Assembly (NCBI GenBank): GCA_030583605.1 | Contig: CP129466.1 | Coordinates: 2,487,001 to 2,551,000, forward strand | Direction of reading: 5' to 3' | Source of the DNA: Gammaproteobacteria bacterium | Lineage (GTDB): Bacteria > Pseudomonadota > Gammaproteobacteria > Steroidobacterales > GCA-2729495 | Length of the DNA stretch: 64,000 nt | Shown here: positions 46,351 to 55,759 of the stretch, in pieces | How the letters are laid out: every line of letters starts with the position of its first letter | Position numbering within the stretch: the first letter of the stretch is position 1 | The notes under the pieces: generated by a model | Database searches by the model: none | Told to the model about the DNA's origin: nothing | Seen by the model: only the letters and a program-made list of their open reading frames with translations | Made by a program: the position numbers and the translations under genes

Positions 46351-46485
46351 GTCGCGGCTTGCGCCGCTCCTACACGGCTTCGTTCATCGCAACGCCGGAT
46401 TGCACCCGGTAGGAGCGACGTCAGTCGCGACCAGCGCTCGATTTCCCGTCGCGCCGGTATCCGTCGCGGCTTGCGCCGCTCCTAC
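46351..46485. repeat. REP/BIME cluster
   Basis: Three cores: GTCGCGGC...GCTCCTAC at 46351-46373, the opposite GTAGGAGC type at 46409-46431, and again the first type at 46463-46485. The following CACGGCTTCGTTCATCGCAAC is repeated after the first and third. It lies between the convergent 131-aa and amidohydrolase genes. Confidence 0.8.
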
Positions 46486-46558
46486 ACGGCTTCGTTCATC
46501 GCAACGCCTCCAACACGGCGTCGTTCATCGCCGCCGCATGTCGGCGCCCCGCCCGCGT

Positions 46559-48031
46559 CTAACAGGGCCGGCTGAGGTATTTTCCGCGCGGCTTGCCGAC
46601 GATCTTGCCGCCGTCGAACACGATCTCGCCGCGCAGCACCGTCGTCTTGACGCGCCCGCTGAGCTCCATGCCCTCGAACGGCGTATACCCCTGCTGCGAT
46701 TCCGAATCGGCCGCGCGCACGGTCCAGGTCTCGTTCGGATCGAGGATGGCGAGGTCGGCATCCAGCCCCGGCTCGATATCGCCCTTGCCGGGCAGCCCGA
46801 AACGGCGCGCCGGATTGAAGCTCGTGAGTTTCGCCATCTGGTTGTAGGTCAGGCCCCGCTTGCGGCCCTCGCTCACCAGCGCGGCCAGCAGGTACTCCGT
46901 GCCGCCGAAACCGGACTTCGCGAGCCAGATGTCCTTCGGCTTCTTCGGGTCCACCTTCATCTCGTGCTTGCAGCAGGCGTGGTCGCTGCACACCCAGTCG
47001 AGGTTGCCGGCCACCAGGTTCTCCCAGAGGAACTCGACATCCGGCCGCGGACGGATCGGCGGATTCACCTTGGCGAGCGGACCGCAGGGGGAGTCGGTAT
47101 CGAGCATCAGGTGGCCGATGGTCACCTCGCGACGGAAGTCGATGTGCGGGAACACCGCGGCCATCTGCAATGCCGCCACGACCGCCTTGCGCGAAGTCAG
47201 GTGCAGCAGGTTGATGTTCGGCAGATCCGTTTCGTTGGCGAGATAGGCGGCTATGAAGATCGCCAGGCCCTCCGAATGCGGCGGGCGCCCGGCGCTGTAG
47301 GCGTGCAGCCCCTTGAGCGCACCCTCCTCCTCCACCATCTTCGTGTACGCCGCCATGATCTCGGCGGTCTCGCAGTGCAGGCTGAGCGAAATGTCGTCGG
47401 CCAGCTCGGGATACTTGTCCATCGCCTTGCGCACGCCGCGCATCACGAACTCGAAGTGCGCGATGTCGTACTTCTCGTCCTTGCCGATCATCAGGAACTC
47501 GGACTGGTTCTGCGAGCGCCCATGCAGCCCGTGTCCGCCGTAGAACATGAAGATCTTGAATGACGTGACCCCGAACTCGCTCACCAGCGTGGGGATCTCG
47601 CGGATGTGCTGGCGGCTCATCGGGGCCAGGTGGTAGGCGTAGTCCACGTGGAACTTACCCGCCGAAATGTCGAGCACCTCCGGAAAGAACTTCTTGTACG
47701 GGCCGCCCTTGTTCAGGTAATAGCCGCCCGTGCGCATGTAGTTCAGGCTCGAGGTGACGCCACCCTGGGCGGCGGCGCGACTCTCGGTGACGGCGTCCTC
47801 GCCGAGCGGGGCGTAGATCCCGGTGTGCATGTGCGGGTCCACCAGGCCCGGAAACGCCAGCCGGTTCTTCGCATCGAACACCTGCTTCGCCGACCCGGCG
47901 GCGATCCCCGGTGCGATCTTCGCGAACTTGCCCTTGCTGATGGCGATATCGGCGTCCTCCACCATGGCCGCGTTGGGCCGGACAACACGCACGTTCTTGA
48001 TCAGCAGGTCAAAGGGCTTCTGGGCGGCCAT
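46559..48031 (-). CDS. Dihydropyrimidinase/hydantoinase-like amidohydrolase
   Basis: 490 aa cytoplasmic metal-dependent cyclic amide hydrolase (TIM barrel). Seen: DLLIKNVRVV beta-sandwich start, metal site FPGLVDPHMHTG, TSFKIFMFYGG (candidate carboxylated Lys), SLHCET, NLLHLTSRKA, CSDHACC with the catalytic Asp, and a final GLDADLAILDP segment, in the D-hydantoinase/dihydroorotase order. Ring-opening of a pyrimidine, hydantoin or allantoin-like compound is expected; the substrate is unknown. ATG 48031. Stand-alone gene flanked by REP arrays on both sides. Confidence 0.88.
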   Translation of the reverse strand: MAAQKPFDLLIKNVRVVRPNAAMVEDADIAISKGKFAKIAPGIAAGSAKQVFDAKNRLAFPGLVDPHMHTGIYAPLGEDAVTESRAAAQGGVTSSLNYMRTGGYYLNKGGPYKKFFPEVLDISAGKFHVDYAYHLAPMSRQHIREIPTLVSEFGVTSFKIFMFYGGHGLHGRSQNQSEFLMIGKDEKYDIAHFEFVMRGVRKAMDKYPELADDISLSLHCETAEIMAAYTKMVEEEGALKGLHAYSAGRPPHSEGLAIFIAAYLANETDLPNINLLHLTSRKAVVAALQMAAVFPHIDFRREVTIGHLMLDTDSPCGPLAKVNPPIRPRPDVEFLWENLVAGNLDWVCSDHACCKHEMKVDPKKPKDIWLAKSGFGGTEYLLAALVSEGRKRGLTYNQMAKLTSFNPARRFGLPGKGDIEPGLDADLAILDPNETWTVRAADSESQQGYTPFEGMELSGRVKTTVLRGEIVFDGGKIVGKPRGKYLSRPC

Positions 48032-48226
48032 GGCAGTCCTCGTTCTGGTTTTCTGGGGGCAGCGTATGCAACTGCCGTGTCGGATCGGATAACGAAGCTG
48101 TGCAGGATAGCGCGGTTCGGGGCCGGGCTGAAGTTGGCGCGAACAAATCGGGGGCGCGAGCCCGGCCCGCGCCGGCATCGTCCGGCGCTCCGGGAGGCGC
48201 ACCGCGGCACCGGGGCACCGGCAATG

Positions 48227-48544
48227 GTCGCGGCTTGCGCCGCTCCTACACGACTTCGTTCCGCGCCGCGCCTGACAGCACCCGGTAGGAGCGACGTCAG
48301 TCGCGACCATTCAACCAATCCGGTGCGCCAAGGCGTCGGCAAAGGTCGCGGCTTGCGCCGCTCCTACACGACTTCGTTTCGCGCTGCGCCGGCCAGCACC
48401 CGGTAGGAGCGACGTCAGTCGCGACCATTCAACCAATCCGGTGCGCCAAGGCCGTCGGCAAAGGTCACGGCTTGCGCCGCTCCTACACGGCTTCCTTCAG
48501 CGCCGCGCCGGCCAGCGCGCCGTAGGAGCGACGTCAGTCGCGAC
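48227..48544. repeat. Tandem REP/BIME array, 118-119-bp period
   Basis: GTAGGAGCGACGTCAGTC starts at 48285, 48403 and 48522 (118 and 119 bp apart), alternating with inverted GTCGCGGC...GCTCCTAC cores, the first at 48227. The unit is nearly the same as that of the 45.5-kb array. It takes up most of the 551-bp gap before the S1 protease stop. Confidence 0.88.
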
Positions 48545-48582
48545 CATTCAACCGGCCCGGCGCACCGCGGCTGCCGCCGCGG

Positions 48583-49344
48583 TCATCTCACATGGGAATC
48601 GATGAACTCGCGCAACTGCCCCACGTTCATGTACAGCGAAACCCCGCCCCCCTGCGCGCACAGATCGCCCACCACGCGGCTCGCCACGCCGGCGAGCGCC
48701 CAGCTGCCGTCCGCGCGCGCGAGCAACAGCGGCCCGCCGCTGTCACCGCCGCAGGGGCCCGAAGCCCGATCGAGGAAGGCGAACCGCTCGCCTTCGATCT
48801 GCAGCGAATCCAGCACCACATCGGACACCACCAGCTCGCGCGAGAAATCGACACCGGTGATCCGCCTGCCGTACCCCGCAATCACGCCGAGGGCGCCCTT
48901 GCGGACCAGCGCCGCCGCCTCGGCGCAGGTCAGCATCGGCACCGGCTCGACGGACAGGGGATGCTCGAGCTGCAACAAACCGATGTCGTAGGCACCGGTT
49001 TTCTCGTCGTACCGCGGATGCTTCACCGCCCGCAGCACGCGCACCGCACCGGCCCTGGTGCGATCCAGCTGTCCGGACATCACGCGCGCATTCGACGACG
49101 TGCAATGCGCCGCGGTCAGCACCCAGGCCGGCGCGACGAGCTGACCGCTGCAGATCCCCTCCGAACCCTCGTAGTGCAGGGCCACGACCCAGGCAAAGGC
49201 GCTTCGATAACGCGCCTCGGCGGGAACCGCGCCGTTGACGATGGCCAGTGCGGCGGCAGGGAGGAGCGCCAGCAGCGTCGCGAGGCCAGGCACGATTCCG
49301 CAACGGCGGGGCATGCGGCGAAGAATGACCTGCCGCTGGCTCAT
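48583..49344 (-). CDS. Trypsin-fold (S1) serine protease, secreted
   Basis: 253 aa. Seen: signal peptide (LATLLALLPAAALA, cleavage near 34), mature start IVNGAVPAEARYRSAFAWVV (IVNG-like, written as seen), His80 in LTAAHC, Asp120 in YDIGLLQL and Ser202 in CGGDSGGP: a full catalytic triad. The residue six before Ser is Gly, not the Asp of trypsin, so small or hydrophobic P1 residues are more likely. ATG 49344 overlaps the stop of the amidotransferase gene (ATGA), so it is translated with it. Such a protease in a polysaccharide locus is unusual; it may process a surface protein. Confidence 0.9.
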   Translation of the reverse strand: MSQRQVILRRMPRRCGIVPGLATLLALLPAAALAIVNGAVPAEARYRSAFAWVVALHYEGSEGICSGQLVAPAWVLTAAHCTSSNARVMSGQLDRTRAGAVRVLRAVKHPRYDEKTGAYDIGLLQLEHPLSVEPVPMLTCAEAAALVRKGALGVIAGYGRRITGVDFSRELVVSDVVLDSLQIEGERFAFLDRASGPCGGDSGGPLLLARADGSWALAGVASRVVGDLCAQGGGVSLYMNVGQLREFIDSHVR

Positions 49345-51194
49345 GCGGCAACGGCACCGAGCACCATCAGCATCCACAGCAAATTGCCGTGGTCGCGCCG
49401 GCCAGTGCGCTGCTCGTCGAGGAGTTCCTGCACGCCGGCCGCCGGCAGTCCGGCCAGCGCGGCGGCACGGCGGATGCGATCGTCGGCGAAACCACTCTGC
49501 GCGAACCAGCTGCGCAATGGCACTACGAAGCCACGCTTGCCGGCACTGAGCAACTCGCGGGGCAAGCGTCGGCCCACCGTACGCCGAAGCACGGCCTTGC
49601 GCGTGAGGCCATCGAGCTTCACCGCCTTGTCGACGCCTGCCATCAGCTCGACCAGACGAAAGTCGAGGAGCGGTACGCGCGCCTCCAGCGACCAGGCCAT
49701 CGTCATGCGGTCCACCTTGGTGAGCATGTCGTCGGGGAGCGACACCTTGTGATTGAAGTACATCAGTCGGTAGAACGGATCGCGATACGGACAGGCCTGC
49801 ATGAGCGCATCGACGATATCCTCCACCGGCTGCACCCGGTCCGCGGCCAGCAGCGCTTCCCGTCGCGACTTTTCGAGCCACGCAGCTTTGGTGAGAAGCC
49901 TCTCCTCGAAGGGTGCCGCGGTGGTGCGCAGCAGCCGCAGCCACTGGTCCACCCGGTAGCGTGTGCTGCCGCGCGCCACGCCTGCGGCCGCCGCGAGCAC
50001 AGCGACCGGCAGTTTACGCAGCGGCGCCGGCACGCGCTGCCAGAGCCCCGCCACCTTCTCGACCTGGTATGCGCGGTAGCCGGAGAGCACCTCATCGCCA
50101 CCGTCGCCTGTCAACACCATCTTCACGCGCGACACGGCGAGCTGCGCGACATGACTCGTGGGCAGAGCCGAGGAATCCCCGAAAGGTTCGTCGTAGTGGC
50201 GAGCCACCCGGGCAATGGCGCCGTCGAGATCCTCCGGAGTCACGGTGCGCTCGTGGTGGCGCGCCCCCACGGCGGCAGCCACCTGCCGCGCCAGGCCACG
50301 CTCGTCGAAAGCCGGGTCGTCGAACCCTATGGTGAATGTCTCCACCGGCAGCGACGTCTCGCCCGCCATCAGGGTGACGATGGACGAGGAGTCGAGACCA
50401 CCGCTCAGGAACGCGCCAAAAGGTACGTCGCTACGCATGCTGATGCGTACGGCGTCGCGCAGCAGTTCCTCGAACTCGGCGTCCACCGTGGCGGCGTCAC
50501 GGCGCATCGCGCCTTCGTCGACAGCCGGCAGGTCCCACCACCTGGACACGGTTACGGCCCGGCCGTCGGTCACGATACAGTGGCCGGGTTCCAGCTTGCG
50601 CACACCGGCAAACCACGAATGCGGCGCCGGGATGTAGCCCAGCGTGAGGTAGACATCCAGCAGCGAGCGGTCCGCAACGCGCGGGACGCCCGCAGCGAAC
50701 AGGCTCTTCATCTCCGATGCGAACAGGAAGCGGTCACCGTGAAGGCACCAGTGCAGCGGCTTGATGCCAAGCCGGTCGCGCGCGAGAAACAGCCGGCGCT
50801 CGCGTGCATCCCACAGTGCGAAAGCCCACATGCCGTTGAACCGCGCGAGGCACTGCGCACCCCACCGGGCGTAGGCCTTCAGGATGACCTCGGTATCAGA
50901 GCGGGTCTGGAATGAGTCGCCCGCCGCCTCCAGCTCTGCGCGCAGTTCGAGGTAATTGTAGATTTCGCCGTTGAAGACGATGACGTTCCCGGTCACGGGA
51001 TCAGTCATCGGCTGGTGGCCGGTCGCCGGATCGATGATCGCGAGGCGTCGGTGGCCGAGTCCGACGGGTCCGTCGATGAACTGGCCCTCGCCGTCCGGGC
51101 CACGGTGCCGGACCACGTCGGTCATCCGCCCCAGCACGGCGGAGTCCACCGGCGCCAGGCGGTCAGCGTTGAGGAAACCGGCGATACCGCACAT
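49341..51194 (-). CDS. asnB: Asparagine synthase (glutamine-hydrolysing) family amidotransferase
   Basis: 617 aa. Seen: Ntn glutaminase domain starting MCGIAGF with the catalytic Cys2, RHRGPDGEG, VFNGEIYNY, then the synthetase domain with FLSGGLDSSSI (ATP pyrophosphatase loop) and LTGDGGDEVLSGYRAY. In polysaccharide loci such proteins amidate a uronic acid or an amino-sugar intermediate as often as they make asparagine (known from O-antigen and exosortase clusters). It diverges from the first glycosyltransferase with 152 bp between, which probably holds both promoters, and is coupled to the S1 protease. The symbol reflects the family, not a proven role. Confidence 0.9.
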   Translation of the reverse strand: MCGIAGFLNADRLAPVDSAVLGRMTDVVRHRGPDGEGQFIDGPVGLGHRRLAIIDPATGHQPMTDPVTGNVIVFNGEIYNYLELRAELEAAGDSFQTRSDTEVILKAYARWGAQCLARFNGMWAFALWDARERRLFLARDRLGIKPLHWCLHGDRFLFASEMKSLFAAGVPRVADRSLLDVYLTLGYIPAPHSWFAGVRKLEPGHCIVTDGRAVTVSRWWDLPAVDEGAMRRDAATVDAEFEELLRDAVRISMRSDVPFGAFLSGGLDSSSIVTLMAGETSLPVETFTIGFDDPAFDERGLARQVAAAVGARHHERTVTPEDLDGAIARVARHYDEPFGDSSALPTSHVAQLAVSRVKMVLTGDGGDEVLSGYRAYQVEKVAGLWQRVPAPLRKLPVAVLAAAAGVARGSTRYRVDQWLRLLRTTAAPFEERLLTKAAWLEKSRREALLAADRVQPVEDIVDALMQACPYRDPFYRLMYFNHKVSLPDDMLTKVDRMTMAWSLEARVPLLDFRLVELMAGVDKAVKLDGLTRKAVLRRTVGRRLPRELLSAGKRGFVVPLRSWFAQSGFADDRIRRAAALAGLPAAGVQELLDEQRTGRRDHGNLLWMLMVLGAVAA

Positions 51195-51346
51195 GAACCA
51201 AAATTGTAGCGAACTGGCGAATCGGTCGGCGAGTCATGTTGTATGCTTTCCGGGATCGTGTGCTACCGTGACTGGTATCACAGCATTTCAGGCAACGCCG
51301 GGCTCGATTCTGGCACGATCAGGAGCCAGCACGGAGTCCGTCACGC

Positions 51347-52459
51347 ATGAGAGTGCTCATTACCGTACCGCGAATTGAGATTCCCGGCGGGGTATCCAAT
51401 TACTACCGTGTGTTACGGCCACACCTGGACCAGGACAAGATCTACTTCGAGATCGGGAGCATTCCCGGGCATTCGGGGCCGCTTCGTCGCGTGTTGCGAC
51501 TTGCAGAAGATTACGTGCGGTTTCATCGGACTCTGAAGCACAAGCAGATCGACCTGGTCCACCTCAATCCGTCCATGAACTCGTACGCTGTCTGCCGTGA
51601 GGGGCTCTTTCTCCTGATCGCCCTCGCCCATGGCAAGAACGTCCTGGTGTTCTTTCGCGGATGGCGTCCATCGGTGGAGGCCACCATTCGTCGTCGGTTC
51701 AGAAGACTTTTTCAAGCCATTTATGGGCGCGCCCGGGCCACGGTCGTCCTGGCAGGCGAATTCCAGGAAACGCTCGTCAGCCTGGGAATTCCAGGGCCGT
51801 TTTTCATCGAGACGACCGTCGTGGAAGACGAGGTCTTCTCGGCTCCATCAGGCGTGAGTACTCATACGACGCAACGAGAGGGATTCCGCGTGCTTTTTCT
51901 GTCCCGCCTCGTTGCCGGCAAGGGCCTGCCCGAGGCCCTCGACGCGATCGCGCTGTTGCAAACGACGGTTCCAGACGCGACCCTGGACATCGCCGGCGAC
52001 GGACCGCTGCGTGAATGGGCGGAGCGTGAAGTCGACCGCCGGGAGCTGCGGGGCGTGCAGTTCCTCGGCCACATCAGCGGCTCCGAGAAACACTCCGCGT
52101 TTGAGCAATCCGACGCCTACCTGTTCATGTCGCTGGCCGAAGGCATGCCAAACTCCGTACTGGAGGCCATGGCCCACGGCTTGCCAGTCGTCACGCGCCC
52201 TGTGGGTGGCCTGCGCGATTTCTTCGTTGACGGCGTCATGGGGTATGCGGTCGACAGCACCGACGCTGCGGACTTCGCCCGACGCCTGGCGCAGCTCGCG
52301 GCAGATCCAGCGCTGCGTGCCTGCATGGGCCGCCACAACCGCGACTACGCGCGCAATCGCTTTACCGCCTCGGTCGTCGCGAGTCGCCTGCTCGCCATCT
52401 ACGACACCCTGCGGCCCGCGGTTGCCGGCGGCTGCACGACCGACACCGATGTGCGATAG
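51347..52459 (+). CDS. Glycosyltransferase family 4-type
   Basis: 370 aa cytoplasmic sugar transferase (GT-B fold). Seen: N-terminal PGGVSNYYRVL, a middle VLFLSRLVAGKGLPEALDAI and the C-terminal nucleotide-sugar segment LFMSLAEGMPNSVLEAMAHG with the EGxPxxxxE motif, followed by GLPVVTRPVGG. Base composition looks less GC-rich than genes to the left. First gene of a rightward run of five surface-polysaccharide genes. The sugar and acceptor cannot be read. Confidence 0.9.
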   Translation: MRVLITVPRIEIPGGVSNYYRVLRPHLDQDKIYFEIGSIPGHSGPLRRVLRLAEDYVRFHRTLKHKQIDLVHLNPSMNSYAVCREGLFLLIALAHGKNVLVFFRGWRPSVEATIRRRFRRLFQAIYGRARATVVLAGEFQETLVSLGIPGPFFIETTVVEDEVFSAPSGVSTHTTQREGFRVLFLSRLVAGKGLPEALDAIALLQTTVPDATLDIAGDGPLREWAEREVDRRELRGVQFLGHISGSEKHSAFEQSDAYLFMSLAEGMPNSVLEAMAHGLPVVTRPVGGLRDFFVDGVMGYAVDSTDAADFARRLAQLAADPALRACMGRHNRDYARNRFTASVVASRLLAIYDTLRPAVAGGCTTDTDVR

Positions 52460-52543
52460 CGCCCGCATTGTGTTCGACGCCAACTGTAGCGGCTGCGCAA
52501 TAGTGCCCGCCGAACCGGATGGCGGTTATGCTGTTGGCTTCGT

Positions 52544-54439
52544 ATGCCTCGAACTCCGTCAATGGCACTGGACAACCTGCCAGTGACGCGACGCATAGGC
52601 TGGGCGCAATCCGCGCTGTGGTTCGGGCGCCGGCTCGCGGTCATGCCTCCGGCCGAGCTCGCTCACCGTATCACAAATACGCTCTACAACACCCTCGTGC
52701 CGCTGGCGCTCAACGTTCCGTCGGCAGTGGCTGACAGCCCGTTCGTGATGGGTCACGCGGCCTGCCTGTTTCGGCCCACGATCGCAACGGATCCCCGCGA
52801 TGCCGACCGACTCCTGTCGGGCGAGGTGCCTGTTTATGGTCGCTGGATCCCGCTGCGCACCGACTCCCGCTTCTGGCACACGGACCCGCTCACCGGCGCG
52901 TCCTGGCCGCTGGTCGCGAGCGGGCGCATCCACTACCGCGTCGGCAATGCGACGGGGGACGTGCGCATCACCTGGGAACTCAACCGCCTGCAGCACCTCG
53001 TCAGCCTCGCCACCATCGCCGCCGCCGATCCAGCCGCGCGCCCCAGGGCTGTGGCACTGTTCGAAGAAAGAGTCATAGCGTGGGAGACGGCAAATCCGGC
53101 TGGCATGGGCGTGAACTGGATCTCCGCAATGGAGTGCGCGCTGCGCATGGTGGCCGTCCTGCATGCATTCGACCTCCTGCGCGCCTGGGTAGCCCCCCCC
53201 ACCCGAGCGGTAGTGGCCCGGATCGCCGTGGTCCACGCCCGCCACATAGAGCGCCATCTGTCGCTGTACTCGTCAGCCGGCAATCACACGATCGCCGAAG
53301 GCGTGGGACTGCTGTATGCGGGTGTGCTGCTGCCCGAGACCCGGGAGACGGCCCGCTGGCAGTCCCGTGGACGCCAATTGCTTGCGCGCGAGGCACAGCG
53401 CCAGGTGCTGCCTGATGGAGGCGGACTCGAGCAGTCCACTGGTTATCTTGTGCAGGTACGCGATCTGCTCGCGCTGGCACGATTGCTGCTGCACCATGCG
53501 GGCGCACCGGCCGAGCCCACCGTCGATGCGGCTGTGGACCGCGCCAGCGTATTCCTGCGGACGCTGGATGGGGGCACCGGGTCGCCACCGCTGATTGGTG
53601 ACGATGACGGCGGCGCGGCGCTCGTGCCGGGATTCACACCGGATCCACGGCCCAGCCCCGCGTGCGGCCGCCACACGTTCCATGACTTCGGGCTGACGGT
53701 CATAGCCAATGGCCGCGGCGAGCGCCTCGTCTTCCTGCACAACCCGCTGGGCATGGCGCCGAGGCACGGCCACGGCCACGCGGACTGCCTCTCGGTGCTG
53801 CTCGATGTCGGCGGCAGCCCGGTGCTCATAGACACAGGGACCGGACAATATGGCGGCGACCCCGTGTTCAGGCACTACTTTCGTTCTACCCGGGCCCACA
53901 ATACGGCGACAATCGACAACTCGGACCAGGCCATCCAATCAGGCGCGTTCCAGTGGCAGCGAGCGTATGTGCCCCGCGTACTGGCCGCCCGCGAGGTCAG
54001 TGGCGGGTACTTGCTGGTCGCCACCCACTCGGGCTATGCGGGTCGGCCGGCCCGTCACGTCCGGGGACTTTTCTACCTGCCGGAACGACTCCTCGTTGTA
54101 CGCGACGTGGTGGAGGCTCCTGCCGACGCCCGGATAACGGCCCGATGGCACCTGGGCTGCCACGTTGAACCGGCCCAAGGCCAAAACGAGTTTGCGCTCC
54201 GAACCGCGGCCGGGAAGCACCTGACATTGTCGCTTCGCGGTGGAACCACCCGCATGGTGCGCGGTGAAACGGATCCTCCGCTCGGCTGGCGATCCGAAGT
54301 CTATGGCCAGCGCGAGCCCTGCGACGTGATCGAATTAAACGGCACCGGTCCCTGTGAGTGGGTGAGCGTATTCAGGCTGGGAGCCGTGGCGGCCGGCGCC
54401 GTTGAGGAAGCCCTCGCGCTCCTCGGCACCACGCACTGA
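52544..54439 (+). CDS. Heparinase II/III family protein
   Basis: 631 aa (625 from ATG 52562). Seen: an alpha-toroid half with WELNRLQHLV, NHTIAEGVGLLYAG and GGGLEQSTGY, and the heparinase II/III beta-sandwich with GHGHADCLSVLLDVGG, LIDTGTGQYGGD and RSTRAHNTATIDN. These hold the His and Tyr residues used by polysaccharide lyases. In biosynthesis loci such proteins trim or edit the polymer, or act as degradases during export. No clear signal peptide is visible, so the place of action is uncertain. 85 bp after the glycosyltransferase. Confidence 0.9.
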   Translation: MPRTPSMALDNLPVTRRIGWAQSALWFGRRLAVMPPAELAHRITNTLYNTLVPLALNVPSAVADSPFVMGHAACLFRPTIATDPRDADRLLSGEVPVYGRWIPLRTDSRFWHTDPLTGASWPLVASGRIHYRVGNATGDVRITWELNRLQHLVSLATIAAADPAARPRAVALFEERVIAWETANPAGMGVNWISAMECALRMVAVLHAFDLLRAWVAPPTRAVVARIAVVHARHIERHLSLYSSAGNHTIAEGVGLLYAGVLLPETRETARWQSRGRQLLAREAQRQVLPDGGGLEQSTGYLVQVRDLLALARLLLHHAGAPAEPTVDAAVDRASVFLRTLDGGTGSPPLIGDDDGGAALVPGFTPDPRPSPACGRHTFHDFGLTVIANGRGERLVFLHNPLGMAPRHGHGHADCLSVLLDVGGSPVLIDTGTGQYGGDPVFRHYFRSTRAHNTATIDNSDQAIQSGAFQWQRAYVPRVLAAREVSGGYLLVATHSGYAGRPARHVRGLFYLPERLLVVRDVVEAPADARITARWHLGCHVEPAQGQNEFALRTAAGKHLTLSLRGGTTRMVRGETDPPLGWRSEVYGQREPCDVIELNGTGPCEWVSVFRLGAVAAGAVEEALALLGTTH

Positions 54440-54536
54440 GACTTCCCGAAACCGCCGACCAGCGCAAAGCGCAAGCTCCCCGGCCAGAGACAGGATGAAC
54501 CCCAGCCTCTCCCGATTGTTGTGACGAGAAATCCTC

Positions 54537-55724
54537 ATGAGCCGAAAAGCCCTGATCTTCATTGAAGACAATACATTCAGTCACGACAACCGGGTGATCA
54601 GGGAAGCAACCGCGTTGGTCGACGCCGGCTGGGATGTGACGGTTGTATGCGCCAGGTACCCCGGCGACCCATTCTTCAAGCGGATCAGCGCCAGCCTGCG
54701 CGTCTATTTCTTTCCGAAACCCAACGCGATCAGTGCGGTTGGGCATATCGCCGAGCATGCGATTACCCTGATGCTGGGATCAATGCTCGTGCTCTGGGTG
54801 CAAATCCGGCACGGCTTTCAGATTCTGCACGCATGCAATCCGATGGACACACTGTGGTTGCTGGCGGCGCCCTATCGACTATTCGGCAAGAAGTTCATCT
54901 ACGACCAGCATGACCTGTGCCCGGAGCTTTATCTCTCGCGCGGGGACGCAAATGATCAGGGCTACCTTTTCAAGGCGCTTCTTCTCCTGGAAAGGATGTC
55001 GTACCGGACTGCTGCAGCAGTGATAGCCACGAACGAAACCTACAAGTCCATTGCGATCGAGCGGGGCGGGCGCAGTCCCGACTCCGTATTCGTCGTGAGA
55101 AACGGCCCGGACCTGGGAAAGTTCCACCCCGTCGAGCCACGCAACGATCTGAAGAAGAACGGAGAAATCCTTGTTGGATATCTGGGAAACATCAACATTC
55201 AGGATGGCGTGGACCATCTTCTCATCGCCGCAAAGCAGATTGTGCTGGAGCAGGGCCGCAAGGATGTTCGTTTTGTGCTGGTTGGCGGCGGGACGTATCA
55301 GCCGGAGCTCGTGAAGCTATCCAGGCGGATGGGGCTCGCGGACTGCGTGACTTTTGCCGGTCGCCTGCCGGACGAAGACATGCTCAGGACCCTGTGCGCC
55401 TGCGATATCTGCGTGCAGCCGGATCCTTACAACCCCTTGAATGACGCATCTACAATGAACAAGGTGATGGAATACATGGCGCTCGGCAAGCCGGTGATTG
55501 CCTATGACCTCAAGGAAACCCGCTTCAGCTGCGGGAACGCGGCTGTCTATGCGGATCCACATGATCCACAGGACCTTGGCCGGAAGATCCTCGAACTGGC
55601 TGATGATGCCACTCGTCGCAACGAGATGGCGGCGATGGGCCGAGAGCGCGTCGAGAAGGTACTGGACTGGCGGTTATCGGTGCCACACCTGCTTGCCGCC
55701 TATGAGTACGCCCTGAGACGCTGA
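54537..55724 (+). CDS. Glycosyltransferase family 4-type
   Basis: 395 aa. Seen: FIEDNTFSHDNRVIREATAL at the start, HACNPMDTLWLLAAPYRLFG, FIYDQHDLCPELYLSRG, a GT-B hinge with VGYLGNINIQDGVDHLL and the C-terminal sugar-nucleotide site NDASTMNKVMEYMALGKPVIAYDL. The DQHDLCPE segment is found in the WbuB/ExoF-like group of GT4 enzymes. Cytoplasmic or membrane-associated. Composition is clearly less GC-rich than the catabolic part of the window, a possible sign of transfer. Confidence 0.9.
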   Translation: MSRKALIFIEDNTFSHDNRVIREATALVDAGWDVTVVCARYPGDPFFKRISASLRVYFFPKPNAISAVGHIAEHAITLMLGSMLVLWVQIRHGFQILHACNPMDTLWLLAAPYRLFGKKFIYDQHDLCPELYLSRGDANDQGYLFKALLLLERMSYRTAAAVIATNETYKSIAIERGGRSPDSVFVVRNGPDLGKFHPVEPRNDLKKNGEILVGYLGNINIQDGVDHLLIAAKQIVLEQGRKDVRFVLVGGGTYQPELVKLSRRMGLADCVTFAGRLPDEDMLRTLCACDICVQPDPYNPLNDASTMNKVMEYMALGKPVIAYDLKETRFSCGNAAVYADPHDPQDLGRKILELADDATRRNEMAAMGRERVEKVLDWRLSVPHLLAAYEYALRR

Positions 55725-55759
55725 TCGGTCGACCGCGGCCCGTGAAGGAGATGTCGGGC

